DNA from: JAOBAU01 sp034667465
Lineage (GTDB): Bacteria > Acidobacteriota > Thermoanaerobaculia > Gp7-AA8
Reading direction: 5' to 3'
DNA: 64,000 nt
Assembly: GCA_034667465.1 (NCBI GenBank)
Contig: JAXDJV010000007.1
Span: 220,679-284,678, forward strand
Under the pieces are notes generated by a model. That model was not told the DNA's origin. It made no database searches and saw only the letters and a program-made list of their open reading frames with translations. Positions 29,261-38,378 of the stretch are shown here, piece by piece. Both the position numbers and the translations under genes were made by a program. The number at the start of each line of letters is the position of its first letter. Within the stretch, counting starts at the first letter, position 1.

Positions 29261-29576
29261 TTGTCAGGGCTCCTCGCGGCTGTGCTGTGCATTCATACTT
29301 CAACTCAAGGAGGCAACTACGCGTGAGAGCATACCAGCGTCGCCGCACTCAACGAGGCCGCGTCCGGTTCCGTCCGATGGCGCTGCGGAAAAGTCTTGCG
29401 CCTCGACCTCGCCTTGCCATCCGGAGAACTCGGACCGACGGTTTCCCAGCGCCGAAGCGTCGCCGCGTGCGGCAGGAAATCACGGTTTCACTCTGGAAGT
29501 CCGACGTGCCTGCCGGTGCGGCCGCCGTTTGCGGTAGTATTACGTCCATCTAGCTGGCTAGCCGTAGGGAGGCACC
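29261..29576. promoter_or_regulatory. Divergent promoter region between GT operon and PfkB-AAA gene
   Basis: This 316-base gap separates divergent genes and so should hold two promoters. The leftward GT gene has AGGAG next to it; the rightward gene has TAGGGAGG five bases before its ATG. Upstream of that, TTGCGG and a TAGTAT-like element (about 29529-29540) are possible but weak promoter parts. No gene is supported here. Confidence 0.35.
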
Positions 29577-31610
29577 ATGGCGGACTTTGCGGTCACCGTC
29601 GTAGGCGATGCCTATGTGGAGCAGTTCAGGCCTGTCAAATGGAAGCGGGATAGCGTCTATCGCGATGGCGTGTCGGTTTATCGAAGCGACGACGATACGG
29701 ACACGTTCCGAACTGAGTCGCCAGGAGGCGCGGCATTCCTTGCGCATCTACTTGGCGGCGCAGGTGTGCCGGTTCAGGCGATGCTACCCATTCGAGACGA
29801 ATGGACTGACAAGCTACTAGTTGGGGCACCGGTGACGTTGGTGCCACTCGAAGCTCCCGTCCTCCTGAACCGGATCGAGAGCTTCTACGCGCGAACCGAG
29901 AGCGGCTGGGAACTCCAGCTTCGCGTCGACGAGAACCACAGGGTACCGCCGCCGCAGATGCCAGCGCCGCACGAATCGGCAGCATTAATCATCGATGACT
30001 ACGGGCGTGGGGCAATTTCGGCAGAGTTGCTTGCGGCAGCCGCGCACGCGCGTCCACAGACGGTCATTGTCACGGCGCAGTTTCGCAACAAAACGCTGTA
30101 TCGGGAAATCTTGGACTCCGCCGCTACGGCGGTCCTGATCTTTAGCGAGCGCCAAGCGTTGCTGTGGTCGGGCGTCCCGAACCCGCCCGCGCGATTTGCT
30201 GCCGGGCCGCTCCGCGATCACCGAGATCTGATCGAATTGATTCTAACGAACATGATCGTCGATTTTCCTTCAGTCCGTCACATAATTATCAACAAAGGTG
30301 GCTTGTCGCTTGCCTCTCTGTACCTAAAACGATCGACCGTGGCCGGCGACGCCGATGTGGTTACGGTATACCAGAGTGATCGCGTTTGGAGCGACTTTGA
30401 CGGCGAGGGAACGCCGGGCGCGGACAGCTATTACCTCGCTGCCTTTGTTCGCGCGCTCCTCGCGGGTGATGAGGTGCGCACCGCATTAATCGAGGCTGTA
30501 AGCGCCGCAGCGGATTATTCGAGCGAAGGGGTGTCCTTGCGAGCCGGGTATTTCGGCCGACATGAGACACTGCCCGCGATCCGACACGCAGGTAGTGCGG
30601 TGCCTAATTTTCTCCTGGCTATTGACCCAAATCGCAGAATCGTGGAGCTCGACGATTCCGCATTCCTCCGCCGCGCTCAACTTGATGGACAGCTTCCGCA
30701 GGAGCAGTCCGCGCTCGCTGATTACTACGCGCCGGAGCAGGCTGAGCGGCAAATCACGGCGCTGCTTCGGGCGCTGTCCGCCTATGGCGAGAAGAACAAT
30801 AAGCGACCGTTCAACGTTCTGCTTGAGGCGGATCCGGGTTCGGGCAAGTCGTTCTTCGCGCAATGCCTTGCGCGACACCTCGACCGCGAGGCGCTGCGAC
30901 GCGCAGGCATTGCTGGTCACCACCCATTAATTGAAGCGAACCTGTCGTTGGCAGGAGATTCTCCGCACATTGAGCATGCTCTGCATGATCTGTACGAAGC
31001 GGTGCGGGATCACCGTGCTTTGGGCAGGATGCCTGTGGTGTTGCTAGATGAATTCGATACACTGCTTGCGACGGAGAAAACCAGTGGAAAGCATGAGCCG
31101 GATGAAATGGATCGGCTATTTGCGCAGATGCTTGCTCCGCTCTGGGATGGTGTGTTCGCCGTTAATGGACGTCACCATCGACTTGGTGGCTTCATTCTCC
31201 TGATCGCTGTAAGCAACGAGGCGTTCTCCGCTCGTCTCAAGGAAGGCAAGGGCAAAGCGAATGACTTTGCGTCGCGGCTCGACGTCCAGTTAAATCTCAA
31301 GCCGCAACGGGAGCCGACCAAGGACGAGAAAATGAAGGCGAATGTCCGCGTCGCGGTCGGTATGCTGCGCAAGCACTTCGGTGACGGCGTCACGCGCGTG
31401 CACCTCGCAGTGCTTGACGCGCTGGGACGTGCTGCCTTCCGGGGTCGGAATCGCTCTATCGATCAACTCATCATGATGTCCTCCCGGCCGAGCAGCGGGG
31501 TTTTCACTTTGGACAATCTCCCCGACAAGGATCTTTGGTCAAACTTAGTCGAGAACGTCGACGTCGAGGGTGCCCGCAGAAATTATGGCGACAGCTTCGT
31601 GGAGATATGA
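29577..31610 (+). CDS. PfkB/HldE-like sugar kinase fused to an AAA+ ATPase
   Basis: The 677-residue protein joins two enzymes. Residues 1-320 follow the ribokinase/PfkB fold closest to the HldE kinase half: VTVVGDAYVEQF, PGGAAFLAHLLGGAGV (near 50), ALIIDDYGRGAIS (near 138) and GTPGADSYYLAAFVRALLAGD (near 280), keeping the catalytic Asp. Residues 395-620 are an AAA+ domain: LLEADPGSGKSFFAQCLARHL (Walker A, near 421), VVLLDEFDTLL (Walker B, near 490), ILLIAVSNEAF (sensor 1). I know no characterised protein with this fusion. GGGAGG precedes the ATG. It opens the rightward cluster and may couple ATPase remodelling to phosphorylation of a sugar or nucleoside. Confidence 0.75.
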   Translation: MADFAVTVVGDAYVEQFRPVKWKRDSVYRDGVSVYRSDDDTDTFRTESPGGAAFLAHLLGGAGVPVQAMLPIRDEWTDKLLVGAPVTLVPLEAPVLLNRIESFYARTESGWELQLRVDENHRVPPPQMPAPHESAALIIDDYGRGAISAELLAAAAHARPQTVIVTAQFRNKTLYREILDSAATAVLIFSERQALLWSGVPNPPARFAAGPLRDHRDLIELILTNMIVDFPSVRHIIINKGGLSLASLYLKRSTVAGDADVVTVYQSDRVWSDFDGEGTPGADSYYLAAFVRALLAGDEVRTALIEAVSAAADYSSEGVSLRAGYFGRHETLPAIRHAGSAVPNFLLAIDPNRRIVELDDSAFLRRAQLDGQLPQEQSALADYYAPEQAERQITALLRALSAYGEKNNKRPFNVLLEADPGSGKSFFAQCLARHLDREALRRAGIAGHHPLIEANLSLAGDSPHIEHALHDLYEAVRDHRALGRMPVVLLDEFDTLLATEKTSGKHEPDEMDRLFAQMLAPLWDGVFAVNGRHHRLGGFILLIAVSNEAFSARLKEGKGKANDFASRLDVQLNLKPQREPTKDEKMKANVRVAVGMLRKHFGDGVTRVHLAVLDALGRAAFRGRNRSIDQLIMMSSRPSSGVFTLDNLPDKDLWSNLVENVDVEGARRNYGDSFVEI

Positions 31611-32001
31611 GCGTGGCGGGAACGTTTTCGATTAACAGTCTGCGGGTGTGGATATACAGAAACGACCACGTCGTTCCCACTTCGGCATAAGCGTCGAGTC
31701 AGGACTAGGATCGACGGCTCCGAGAATCTTTATGCGGCGTCAACTCCATGAACTGCGGCGGCGCTACTGTTGGTTGCGTTTACCACGTTTTCCATTGCGT
31801 GACTTTCACTTGGCCGCTTTTCGCAGCACGGTAATGCGACGTGGTGGCGGTGAGGCACTTTTTTCTAATTTTCTGCCTCCTGCGGCGCGCGAGCGCGAGA
31901 ACCGCACTCGCCTCTGGACGAGGATGCCGCTTACATTCCACGGTACAACGGGGGAAGCCTCATCAAGCGACATCGTCGCCAGCTGTCGTACTATTGTTGT
32001 G
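31611..32001. other. 391-base gap, no gene recognised
   Basis: The longer open frame spanning this gap reads as Arg-rich sequence without motifs and has no ribosome site, so it is taken as non-coding. A promoter for the next gene may be present, but I found no clear -35/-10 pair. A TACTATTGT stretch lies just before the next start. Confidence 0.35.
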
Positions 32002-32319
32002 ATGCGAGTAGATAAGCTCGTCCGCGATCGCGTGCCCGATGAATTGCGTCGGCTCGGCAGAACGATTGTCGTGACCGCGGTTAGCGACGGCGAGTACGTT
32101 CGCTGCCTGAAAAGCAAGCTTGTCGAGGAGGTCGATGAGGTCGTGAATGCCGAATCTGCCGAGTTCCTCGACGAACTTGCTGATGTCATAGAAGTCGTGC
32201 GCGCACTCGCCCGAGCGCACAAGTTTTCCGTGGAGGAACTGGCAGCGGCCGTGGCAGCCAAGCAGCGGCGGCTCGGAGGGTTCGATGCAGGACTGTTCCT
32301 GATCGACAATGGCTTGTAG
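32002..32319 (+). CDS. MazG-like nucleotide pyrophosphohydrolase
   Basis: Start ATG 32002 gives 105 residues: KLVRDRVPDELRRLG at the N-terminus, then LKSKLVEEVDEV and EFLDELADVIEVVRAL. The EExxE...ExxD pattern (KLVEEVDEVVNA...DELADVIEV) is the metal-binding centre of all-alpha NTP pyrophosphohydrolases; the KLVRDRVP opening marks the small phosphoribosyl-ATP-pyrophosphohydrolase-like subgroup. It would hydrolyse an NTP, possibly a modified one, to NMP and PPi. No Shine-Dalgarno site is seen, so the start could be the upstream GTG or the message leaderless. Confidence 0.78.
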   Translation: MRVDKLVRDRVPDELRRLGRTIVVTAVSDGEYVRCLKSKLVEEVDEVVNAESAEFLDELADVIEVVRALARAHKFSVEELAAAVAAKQRRLGGFDAGLFLIDNGL

Positions 32320-32441
32320 CCAATTCGGGATCCTACGCTTCGCCCCATACAGGCATCATCGGTTGCGTCCCGTTGTATGACCGTTCTAAGTGCTGGTAAA
32401 GCGCGCGCCACGCCAGTACCAGATTAAGTTAGGATGATCGT

Positions 32442-33371
32442 GTGACTCCACTCCGCAAGTTGCAGCCATTCTCCGGCTTTCAACGGTTGTACGTAAAAGA
32501 CGAGTCCGTTCAACCGAACGGCACGTTTAAGGATCGACTTTCCGTTTGCGCGAAGGATGTCGTTCCTCGTCATGCCACTATCGCGGCGATCTCCTATGGC
32601 AACACTGCAATCAGCCTATGTCGGGTCCTCGCCGGCGATGCGCGCGAGCTCGTGATTTTTATTCCCTCGGACCTGCCAAGCTGGCATCTAGGGCCGTCGT
32701 CGACCGGCCGGACGCTCGACGGCGCGACCTTGAGGAGAGAGATCGAACGTTTCGCCATCGTTATCGAACTGGACTTAGCGGCAGGCGTTTACGATGACGA
32801 CGCGCTGGCAACGATAGCGCACCGCCACGGTGCATGTGGCAGTCCATTCGTGAATGCAACCGAGGGTTTGTCAGTGCCTGCATACGTTCCGATCATAGAA
32901 GAGATCCACAGACAGCTAGGTAGATTGCCGGACGTGTGCCTCGTGCCGTTCGGTGCGGGGATTCTCTGCAATGAGATTCGTGACTACGTGGATCGGTTAG
33001 AGAGCCAATGCGAAGTTATTGCATTGGCGGTCGCGAGCCCCAGCAGTATCGCTCGGATGCTTTACGGTCCTATCTGGGTTGACGTCGATGAACTCCGGCT
33101 TCGCGGAGTAGCCATGTCCCGCCATCGATCACCAGATCGCACCGGCGCCTTGCGACGATCGTATCCGGTGTATGCGGTCACAGACGACGAGATCCGCGTC
33201 GGACTGAAACGAGCTGGCGAGGCCAAGGTCTCGTGCGAGCCGAGTGGCGCGGTCGGCCTTGGTGTACTCGACCGGTTGCCAGTGCTCGTACCGAGCATCG
33301 ACAGTGAGCATAGTGTCGTCGTGGCGATCAACACGGGTAATGGTATTGATGGTTTCTTCTGTGGGTCATAA
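32442..33371 (+). CDS. Threonine-synthase-like PLP-dependent enzyme
   Basis: The 309-residue protein keeps the fold-type II PLP signatures: RLYVKDESVQPNGTFKDRLS with the Schiff-base Lys (near residue 29), ISYGNTAISL (near 49), a phosphate-binding loop in VPFGAGILCNEI (near 165) and CEPSGAVGLGVL near the C-terminus. It is shorter than threonine synthase and its substrate is unknown. It begins GTG after a GGAT-type site. Its end overlaps the probable GTG of the next gene, so it heads a coupled four-gene set. Family members perform beta- or gamma-replacement or elimination on phosphorylated or acetylated amino acids. Confidence 0.75.
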   Translation: MTPLRKLQPFSGFQRLYVKDESVQPNGTFKDRLSVCAKDVVPRHATIAAISYGNTAISLCRVLAGDARELVIFIPSDLPSWHLGPSSTGRTLDGATLRREIERFAIVIELDLAAGVYDDDALATIAHRHGACGSPFVNATEGLSVPAYVPIIEEIHRQLGRLPDVCLVPFGAGILCNEIRDYVDRLESQCEVIALAVASPSSIARMLYGPIWVDVDELRLRGVAMSRHRSPDRTGALRRSYPVYAVTDDEIRVGLKRAGEAKVSCEPSGAVGLGVLDRLPVLVPSIDSEHSVVVAINTGNGIDGFFCGS

Positions 33372-34401
33372 CCACCAAGATGAAGAGCGCCAGCGGGGTC
33401 CGATCCCGGTGGTCGCAGGTCACGAATGGCGACCACCATCGAGCGCCTTGACGATGGAGGTGCGTCGCGGCGTACGCTCAGCTTCGGAACCGGACATCGC
33501 GGTGACCCTGCAAACGGACAGCGAGCATCTCGCCACATTTTTCGCTGCGAACTGGACGCCGCCACAGGGCCTCTCTGAAAACGTTATTGCTACGCGGATC
33601 GTGGCTCTGCGCCATCCACCCTTTCGATACGGTCTCGACGGGGTGGTACCGGCGCGCTGGTTCGACGCCGATCAGCGCACCATGTACATCGTCGGCAGTG
33701 AGTATTACGGCAATGTGAAAATATCGGTCCGCGGCCTCGCTTCAGCTGTTGTGCCGCCATCCCAGATGTTCGCGCATGGTTGTTCAATGGATGTGGAGGG
33801 TCGCGGGATTCTGATCTGCGGGAATTCGGGTGCCGGGAAGACGACCATAACCCGGCGTCTGCGCGAGCTCTTCAGTGCGAGCGTGGTGAATGATGACTGG
33901 GGCTCGCTATCGCTAGTCACTGGCGAGGCGGTGTACACCGGCGAAGGGCATCTGCACATGAAGTATCAGAGCGTAAGTGCGCTCGCACCAGGACTGCCGC
34001 TTAGTCCAGCGGTGTACCTGACAGAGAACCTGTCCGACAGCGGCGTCGATGGGCACGCGCGGCTGCTCATTGCGCGCGACGTCGTTTTTGGTGGGGAGCG
34101 CGTAGCGAACCGTACGACAATCGCCGGAATTGTCTTCCTGATGCGCACCGCTACGGGCGTTGCACGGATCCGCAAGCTTTCATCCGGCGATTTGCACGTA
34201 CTGGAACAGGGCGCATATTCGGCATTCTATGGTCGTACGGAACACTTCATGAACGGGTCGCTCATCTTGACCGATGACCATGCCGTCGAAATGCACCGTG
34301 CCCTGCACCGACGGCTGCTGGATCGCTTTCCGTGCGTTCTGGTCGAAAACGGTGGCAGTCCCGACGACGCCACGGACTTGATTTTGCGCATGCTCAGATG
34401 A
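33361..34401 (+). CDS. HPr kinase-like P-loop protein
   Basis: The region from residue 140 to 250 reads GRGILICGNSGAGKTTITRRLREL, then ASVVNDDWGSLSL and, later, RDVVFGGERV, the Walker A and following Asp pair of HPr-kinase/phosphorylase-related proteins found outside sugar regulation. The ~130-residue N-terminal part has no recognised domain. Start is uncertain: GTG 33361 overlaps the upstream stop and gives 346 residues; ATG 33454 would give 315. Neither has a strong ribosome site. The gene overlaps the nucleotidyltransferase downstream by ATGA. Relatives phosphorylate small molecules or peptides; the substrate here is unknown. Confidence 0.68.
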   Translation: MGHNHQDEERQRGPIPVVAGHEWRPPSSALTMEVRRGVRSASEPDIAVTLQTDSEHLATFFAANWTPPQGLSENVIATRIVALRHPPFRYGLDGVVPARWFDADQRTMYIVGSEYYGNVKISVRGLASAVVPPSQMFAHGCSMDVEGRGILICGNSGAGKTTITRRLRELFSASVVNDDWGSLSLVTGEAVYTGEGHLHMKYQSVSALAPGLPLSPAVYLTENLSDSGVDGHARLLIARDVVFGGERVANRTTIAGIVFLMRTATGVARIRKLSSGDLHVLEQGAYSAFYGRTEHFMNGSLILTDDHAVEMHRALHRRLLDRFPCVLVENGGSPDDATDLILRMLR

Positions 34402-35480
34402 CCGCTTTTTCGACCTACCCGAGTCTGGAGCTCCCTGGACGCATCGCAAAACTGACCGCAGGCGTAGCGGCAAACGCTTCTACGGTCGCCGTGCTGCTGG
34501 TGGGAAGCCTGGCACGAGGCGAAGCGAAGAGTGGCAGCGACATCGATCTCTATGCCATCACCGATGCCTCTGGCGACGCTCATGAAGACTGGCGCTTCGC
34601 CGCGGACGGCGTTATGGAGGATGTGCACTGGCTTCCACTGAAGACGCTGCCATCAGATCTGACGGATCGCGGGGTCCTCATCGATTGGCTTGCTCACAAT
34701 ACTGCCGCCGATCACCTGGTTGTAAACCGTGTGCTGTACATCGACACGCGCCGCGCCGCAATGCTGGCGCGGTTGTGGGAACTGGTAAGGATGCGCGCGG
34801 ATCCGACACTACACGGCGAGTTGGCGGCCGCACATGCTATGCGAGCGCTCACGATCGGCGAAGGCGCGATCGCGTACGCGAAGACTGCGCCTCTCCAAGC
34901 GCATCAAACGCTGCGGCACGCAATGCAAGCGCTACTTGAGGCTTCTCTGATCCGGCTCGGCTGGACACTGCGCGGTTCTAAACGCCGCCCGGAGACCGCC
35001 CACGCATACCGGCGTGACGTGCTCGTCGCCCATACACTCGACCTCCTCGAAGAGGTCGTCGGACTGTCAAGCCTAACGATCGCTGATGCTGGACGGCTGG
35101 CCCGTCAGCGCCTCGCCATCCGCGGAAAGTTTACCCATCAACTCCGGCGCTTTGCGCACGACGCCTCGGCTCGTGCTGCCGTACGCCGCGAAGAGAATGC
35201 GATCGACTACTACTCAGACCTGGTCGCGACCGGGTTTCACCGAGGCGCCGTCAACCACATGCGCGCACTAGCGGGTTTCGATCGAATTCCACACATCGTG
35301 CTGAAAACATTGGGCTCAACGCTGGTGACCGTGGACGACTTCCTGCGATGCTCCGCCATCCAGGCTGACTTGCGGAATACGTGGGCGGCGATAGCCGATC
35401 TAGGCACTTCTGAGCTCGACGAATGGTGGCAGCGCCTCACGACGATCGCCGAGGCGCTTCGTGAAGAGGCGGCGGAATGA
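34398..35480 (+). CDS. Nucleotidyltransferase of the MNT/aminoglycoside type
   Basis: ATG 34398 overlaps the upstream TGA, giving 360 residues. The pol-beta-type catalytic motif is VLLVGSLARGEAKSGSDIDLYAI (residues 32-54; GS-x9-DxD). A third acidic residue may be in VMEDVHWLP. From 120 on the protein is helical, with HAMRALTIGEGAIAYAKTAPLQAHQTLRHAMQALLE, resembling the helical half of aminoglycoside nucleotidyltransferases. It would attach an NMP to a small molecule or an RNA/protein hydroxyl. It also overlaps the RNase J-like gene by ATGA. Confidence 0.75.
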   Translation: MTAFSTYPSLELPGRIAKLTAGVAANASTVAVLLVGSLARGEAKSGSDIDLYAITDASGDAHEDWRFAADGVMEDVHWLPLKTLPSDLTDRGVLIDWLAHNTAADHLVVNRVLYIDTRRAAMLARLWELVRMRADPTLHGELAAAHAMRALTIGEGAIAYAKTAPLQAHQTLRHAMQALLEASLIRLGWTLRGSKRRPETAHAYRRDVLVAHTLDLLEEVVGLSSLTIADAGRLARQRLAIRGKFTHQLRRFAHDASARAAVRREENAIDYYSDLVATGFHRGAVNHMRALAGFDRIPHIVLKTLGSTLVTVDDFLRCSAIQADLRNTWAAIADLGTSELDEWWQRLTTIAEALREEAAE

Positions 35481-37099
35481 TCCCGCTCCGCGTCGTGCCC
35501 CTTGGTGGGCTGACAGAAATCGGGATGAACATGATGCTGCTTGAGTGCGGCGATGACTCCATCATCGTTGACTGCGGGCTGAGCTTCCCGAACGAGAGTA
35601 CGCCTGGCGTTGACCTGCTCGTACCGAATTTCGAGTACGCGCTCACTCGGCGAGCGTCGATCCGCGCGTTGTTCCTCACTCACGCGCACGAAGACCACAT
35701 CGGCGCCACGCCCTTTCTACTCCGTCACTTGAATCTTCCGGTATACGGCACGCGATTTACACTGCTCATGTTGCGGCGAAGATGGGAGGAGTTCGGCGGA
35801 AAGCCTGATGAAGCTTTTCTGGAGATGGCGTTCGATGAGCCGGTGACCGTCGGCGGCTTTCGCGTGACGCCGACAGCGGTCGCACACTCGGTGCCCGACT
35901 CGGTCGCGCTGGTGATCGACTGCGACGCCGGACGAGTCATTCATACCGGCGACTTTAAGGTCGACCACACGCCCGTCGCGGGAGCTCCGGCGAATCTGAC
36001 CGTCCTCGCTGCATACGCAAGCAGTGGTGTACTGCTTCTACTGAGCGACTCTACCGGCGCGGTGACTGGCGGAACGACGCCGAGCGAGCGTGCCGTCTCT
36101 CCGGGACTTGAAGAGGTGATTCGCTCCGGCGCACAGCGCATAATCGTTACGGCTATTTCGTCGCATGTCCATCGCCTGCAGCAGCTCTTTGACATGGCCG
36201 CCAAGCATGGCCGACGCGTCGAAGTGATCGGCCGATCGCTGCGCAGCACTGTGGAACTCGCAGAGCGTCACGGCTATCTGAAACGCGCGTTGCCGCGGCA
36301 TTCGGCAGAACGAACACTAGTGCTTGTGACCGGCTCGCAGGGCGAGGATCGCGCAGCGCTCGCGCGCATTGCTCGCGGTGAGAATCGAGACGTTGTCATC
36401 GGAGAAGGCGATGTGATCGTCTTCTCCGCTCGTACGATTCCCGGTAACGAGATGTCGGTCGGTCGCGTCATCGATCGCCTCTATCGCCTCGGAGCGACGG
36501 TTGTTGACAATAATACAGGTGCGCATGTACATGTGTCGGGGCATGCTGCGCAAGACGACCTCCGCTTGATGCTGCGCCTCGTTCAGCCGAAGTTCTTCAT
36601 CCCTATTCACGGCACCGTCCGTCATCTCCACGAGCACGCACGGCTAGCCGCCGAATGCGGCGTCGATCCGGCAAAGATCCACATCGCACTCAACGGCGAC
36701 AAGATTGAGATTGACGGTGATGTCATATGTCACGCCGGCACCGTACCGGCAGGTAAGCAATTCGTCACGCATACAAGCGGCACTTTGACGGAAGCGGCCT
36801 TGTCCGATCGGCTCCGCCTAGCGGATGCAGGCTTCGTCGTGATAATCATCCGACTGAATGACGGTCGCCGCTACCTGCAACCAAGCACTGTGGTCACGCG
36901 CGGACTGCTGCACGTCGATACTAATCGGGAGCTGCTCTGTAAAGCCGCGGCACGAGTAGACACGTTAGTAGAACGGCTGATTGATGACGGCGCGGATCGC
37001 GAGATGATGCGGGACGAAATCCGAACGGAGATTGCGCACGCCCTGTCGATTTCTTTCGAGACCACGCCGCTCATTATTCCAGTGTTTCTCGAGATGTGA
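35477..37099 (+). CDS. RNase J-like metallo-beta-lactamase/beta-CASP nuclease
   Basis: The 540-residue protein starts MIPLRVVPLGGLTEIGMNMM and retains every catalytic motif of RNase J: LTHAHEDHIGATPFLL (near residue 75), VAHSVPDSVALVI, HTGDFKVDH, VHVSGHAAQDDLRLMLRLV and FFIPIHGTVRHL. Length equals normal RNase J (about 550). RNase J combines endonuclease and 5-prime exonuclease activity on RNA. Being last in a coupled set with a nucleotidyltransferase and HPr-kinase-like protein, it may be specialised rather than the housekeeping copy; whether the genome has another is unknown. Its 3-prime end overlaps the convergent GT gene by 26 bases. Confidence 0.83.
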   Translation: MIPLRVVPLGGLTEIGMNMMLLECGDDSIIVDCGLSFPNESTPGVDLLVPNFEYALTRRASIRALFLTHAHEDHIGATPFLLRHLNLPVYGTRFTLLMLRRRWEEFGGKPDEAFLEMAFDEPVTVGGFRVTPTAVAHSVPDSVALVIDCDAGRVIHTGDFKVDHTPVAGAPANLTVLAAYASSGVLLLLSDSTGAVTGGTTPSERAVSPGLEEVIRSGAQRIIVTAISSHVHRLQQLFDMAAKHGRRVEVIGRSLRSTVELAERHGYLKRALPRHSAERTLVLVTGSQGEDRAALARIARGENRDVVIGEGDVIVFSARTIPGNEMSVGRVIDRLYRLGATVVDNNTGAHVHVSGHAAQDDLRLMLRLVQPKFFIPIHGTVRHLHEHARLAAECGVDPAKIHIALNGDKIEIDGDVICHAGTVPAGKQFVTHTSGTLTEAALSDRLRLADAGFVVIIIRLNDGRRYLQPSTVVTRGLLHVDTNRELLCKAAARVDTLVERLIDDGADREMMRDEIRTEIAHALSISFETTPLIIPVFLEM

Positions 37100-38273
37100 T
37101 CGCCGCCTCCACGCAGCGGATCAGAACGCGCCGCATTTCTTCCCACGTGAAACGCTCTGCGATCCCGCGCGCCGTCGCAGCGAGCGTGCGTCGCAAGGCC
37201 GCGTCGGACAGCAGCCTTTCGATCGCGGACGCTAGTTCCTCTGACGAGCCGACCGGCACCAGCAGTCCACTCACGCCGTCGGTCATGTATTCTTCGACCG
37301 CCCCCAGGCGAGAGGCCACGACTGGTACACCTGCGGCCATGGCTTCCAGTATCGCAATGCCTTGACTCTCATACAGAGACGGTTGCACGTAAACGTCACT
37401 CCGAGCCAATTCATTTGCGATTTGAGCGCGTGTTCCAGTACCGGCAAATGTCACCGTGCCCTGAAGATGCAGCGCAGCGTGCAACGCCCGCAGTGAGTCC
37501 CAATGCGCAGTCTCATGACGATACGGGCCACCGATGATCGTGACCTGCACTGGCCGTGTACGGCGAATCCGATCGACAGCTTCGAGCAGCGCGTGCAACC
37601 CTTTTTGTCGCGCGATGCGCGCTACGGTGAGCAGCCTAAAACCATCACTCGCCGCCGTCCGCTGTCGACCGCTGAGAAAAAATTCACCACTAACACCATT
37701 CGGTATCACCGTAATACCGGACATCGCCTTACCGTAGTAGTGATGGACTTGCTGTTTCTCATGTGCGGAAAGAGCAATGACCTGATGCGCGCCGCGGATT
37801 ACCGCCGCCTCATGCACGAGCGCTGGACTGGTCGGCGATTCACGCGTCAGTTCGCGCCTGACTGCCAGCAACAAATGCGGAGTATGGATGTGAGTCGTCT
37901 CATTGCCGCGGTGTTGCAACACCGGCATGAGTGCGGATGACCAATGGTGAGTGTGCCAGAGTTGAAATGTGCCAGCCGCGAACTCGGCATCGCCGATCAG
38001 CGCCTGTGCAAACCGAGACGCTTGTTCAAAGTCGCGGTCGATTAACTGCGGGAGTGCAGATGGTTCGCAGGCAACTGGGAGACGATGTACTACTGCGGAG
38101 CCGTGACGCTCGCGCCGTGTCTCCGCACCGGTACTCGACGTAAATACATCGATCGCCCACCCCTGACGCTCGTACGCTTGGAGGCACTCCAGAAAGTTAA
38201 GCGTTCCTCCATCGACCACATCGGCCGAAAGCTGCTCTGGAACCCCGACACTCTTGATGATGGCAACACGCAT
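37074..38273 (-). CDS. GT4-family glycosyltransferase
   Basis: The 399-residue protein has VAIIKSVGVPEQLSADVVDGGTLNFLECLQAYE at the N-terminus, GITVIPNGVSGEFF and LLTVARIARQKGLHALLEAV in the middle, and an E-x7-E element in YESQGIAILEAMAAGVPVVAS. This is the complete GT-B core for an NDP-sugar donor. It is convergent with, and slightly overlaps, the RNase J-like gene. No good Shine-Dalgarno is visible before its ATG. Within this enzyme cluster it could glycosylate a small molecule or a lipid; the acceptor is unknown. Confidence 0.82.
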   Translation of the reverse strand: MRVAIIKSVGVPEQLSADVVDGGTLNFLECLQAYERQGWAIDVFTSSTGAETRRERHGSAVVHRLPVACEPSALPQLIDRDFEQASRFAQALIGDAEFAAGTFQLWHTHHWSSALMPVLQHRGNETTHIHTPHLLLAVRRELTRESPTSPALVHEAAVIRGAHQVIALSAHEKQQVHHYYGKAMSGITVIPNGVSGEFFLSGRQRTAASDGFRLLTVARIARQKGLHALLEAVDRIRRTRPVQVTIIGGPYRHETAHWDSLRALHAALHLQGTVTFAGTGTRAQIANELARSDVYVQPSLYESQGIAILEAMAAGVPVVASRLGAVEEYMTDGVSGLLVPVGSSEELASAIERLLSDAALRRTLAATARGIAERFTWEEMRRVLIRCVEAAITSRETLE

Positions 38274-38378
38274 TCTTAGTCCATTGCACGACCGGTCGCT
38301 ACAAGGAACCGTCAGTTCGACACCACGTGAGAGCGCGACATTCCGTCTCGCACGGAAGCTCGGCCGTAGCGGTTCCTT

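Noticed and set aside
31648..32001. Upstream extension of the MazG-like frame
   Set aside because: No conserved residues, Arg-rich, and far longer than this small family; ATG 32002 is right next to KLVRDRVP.
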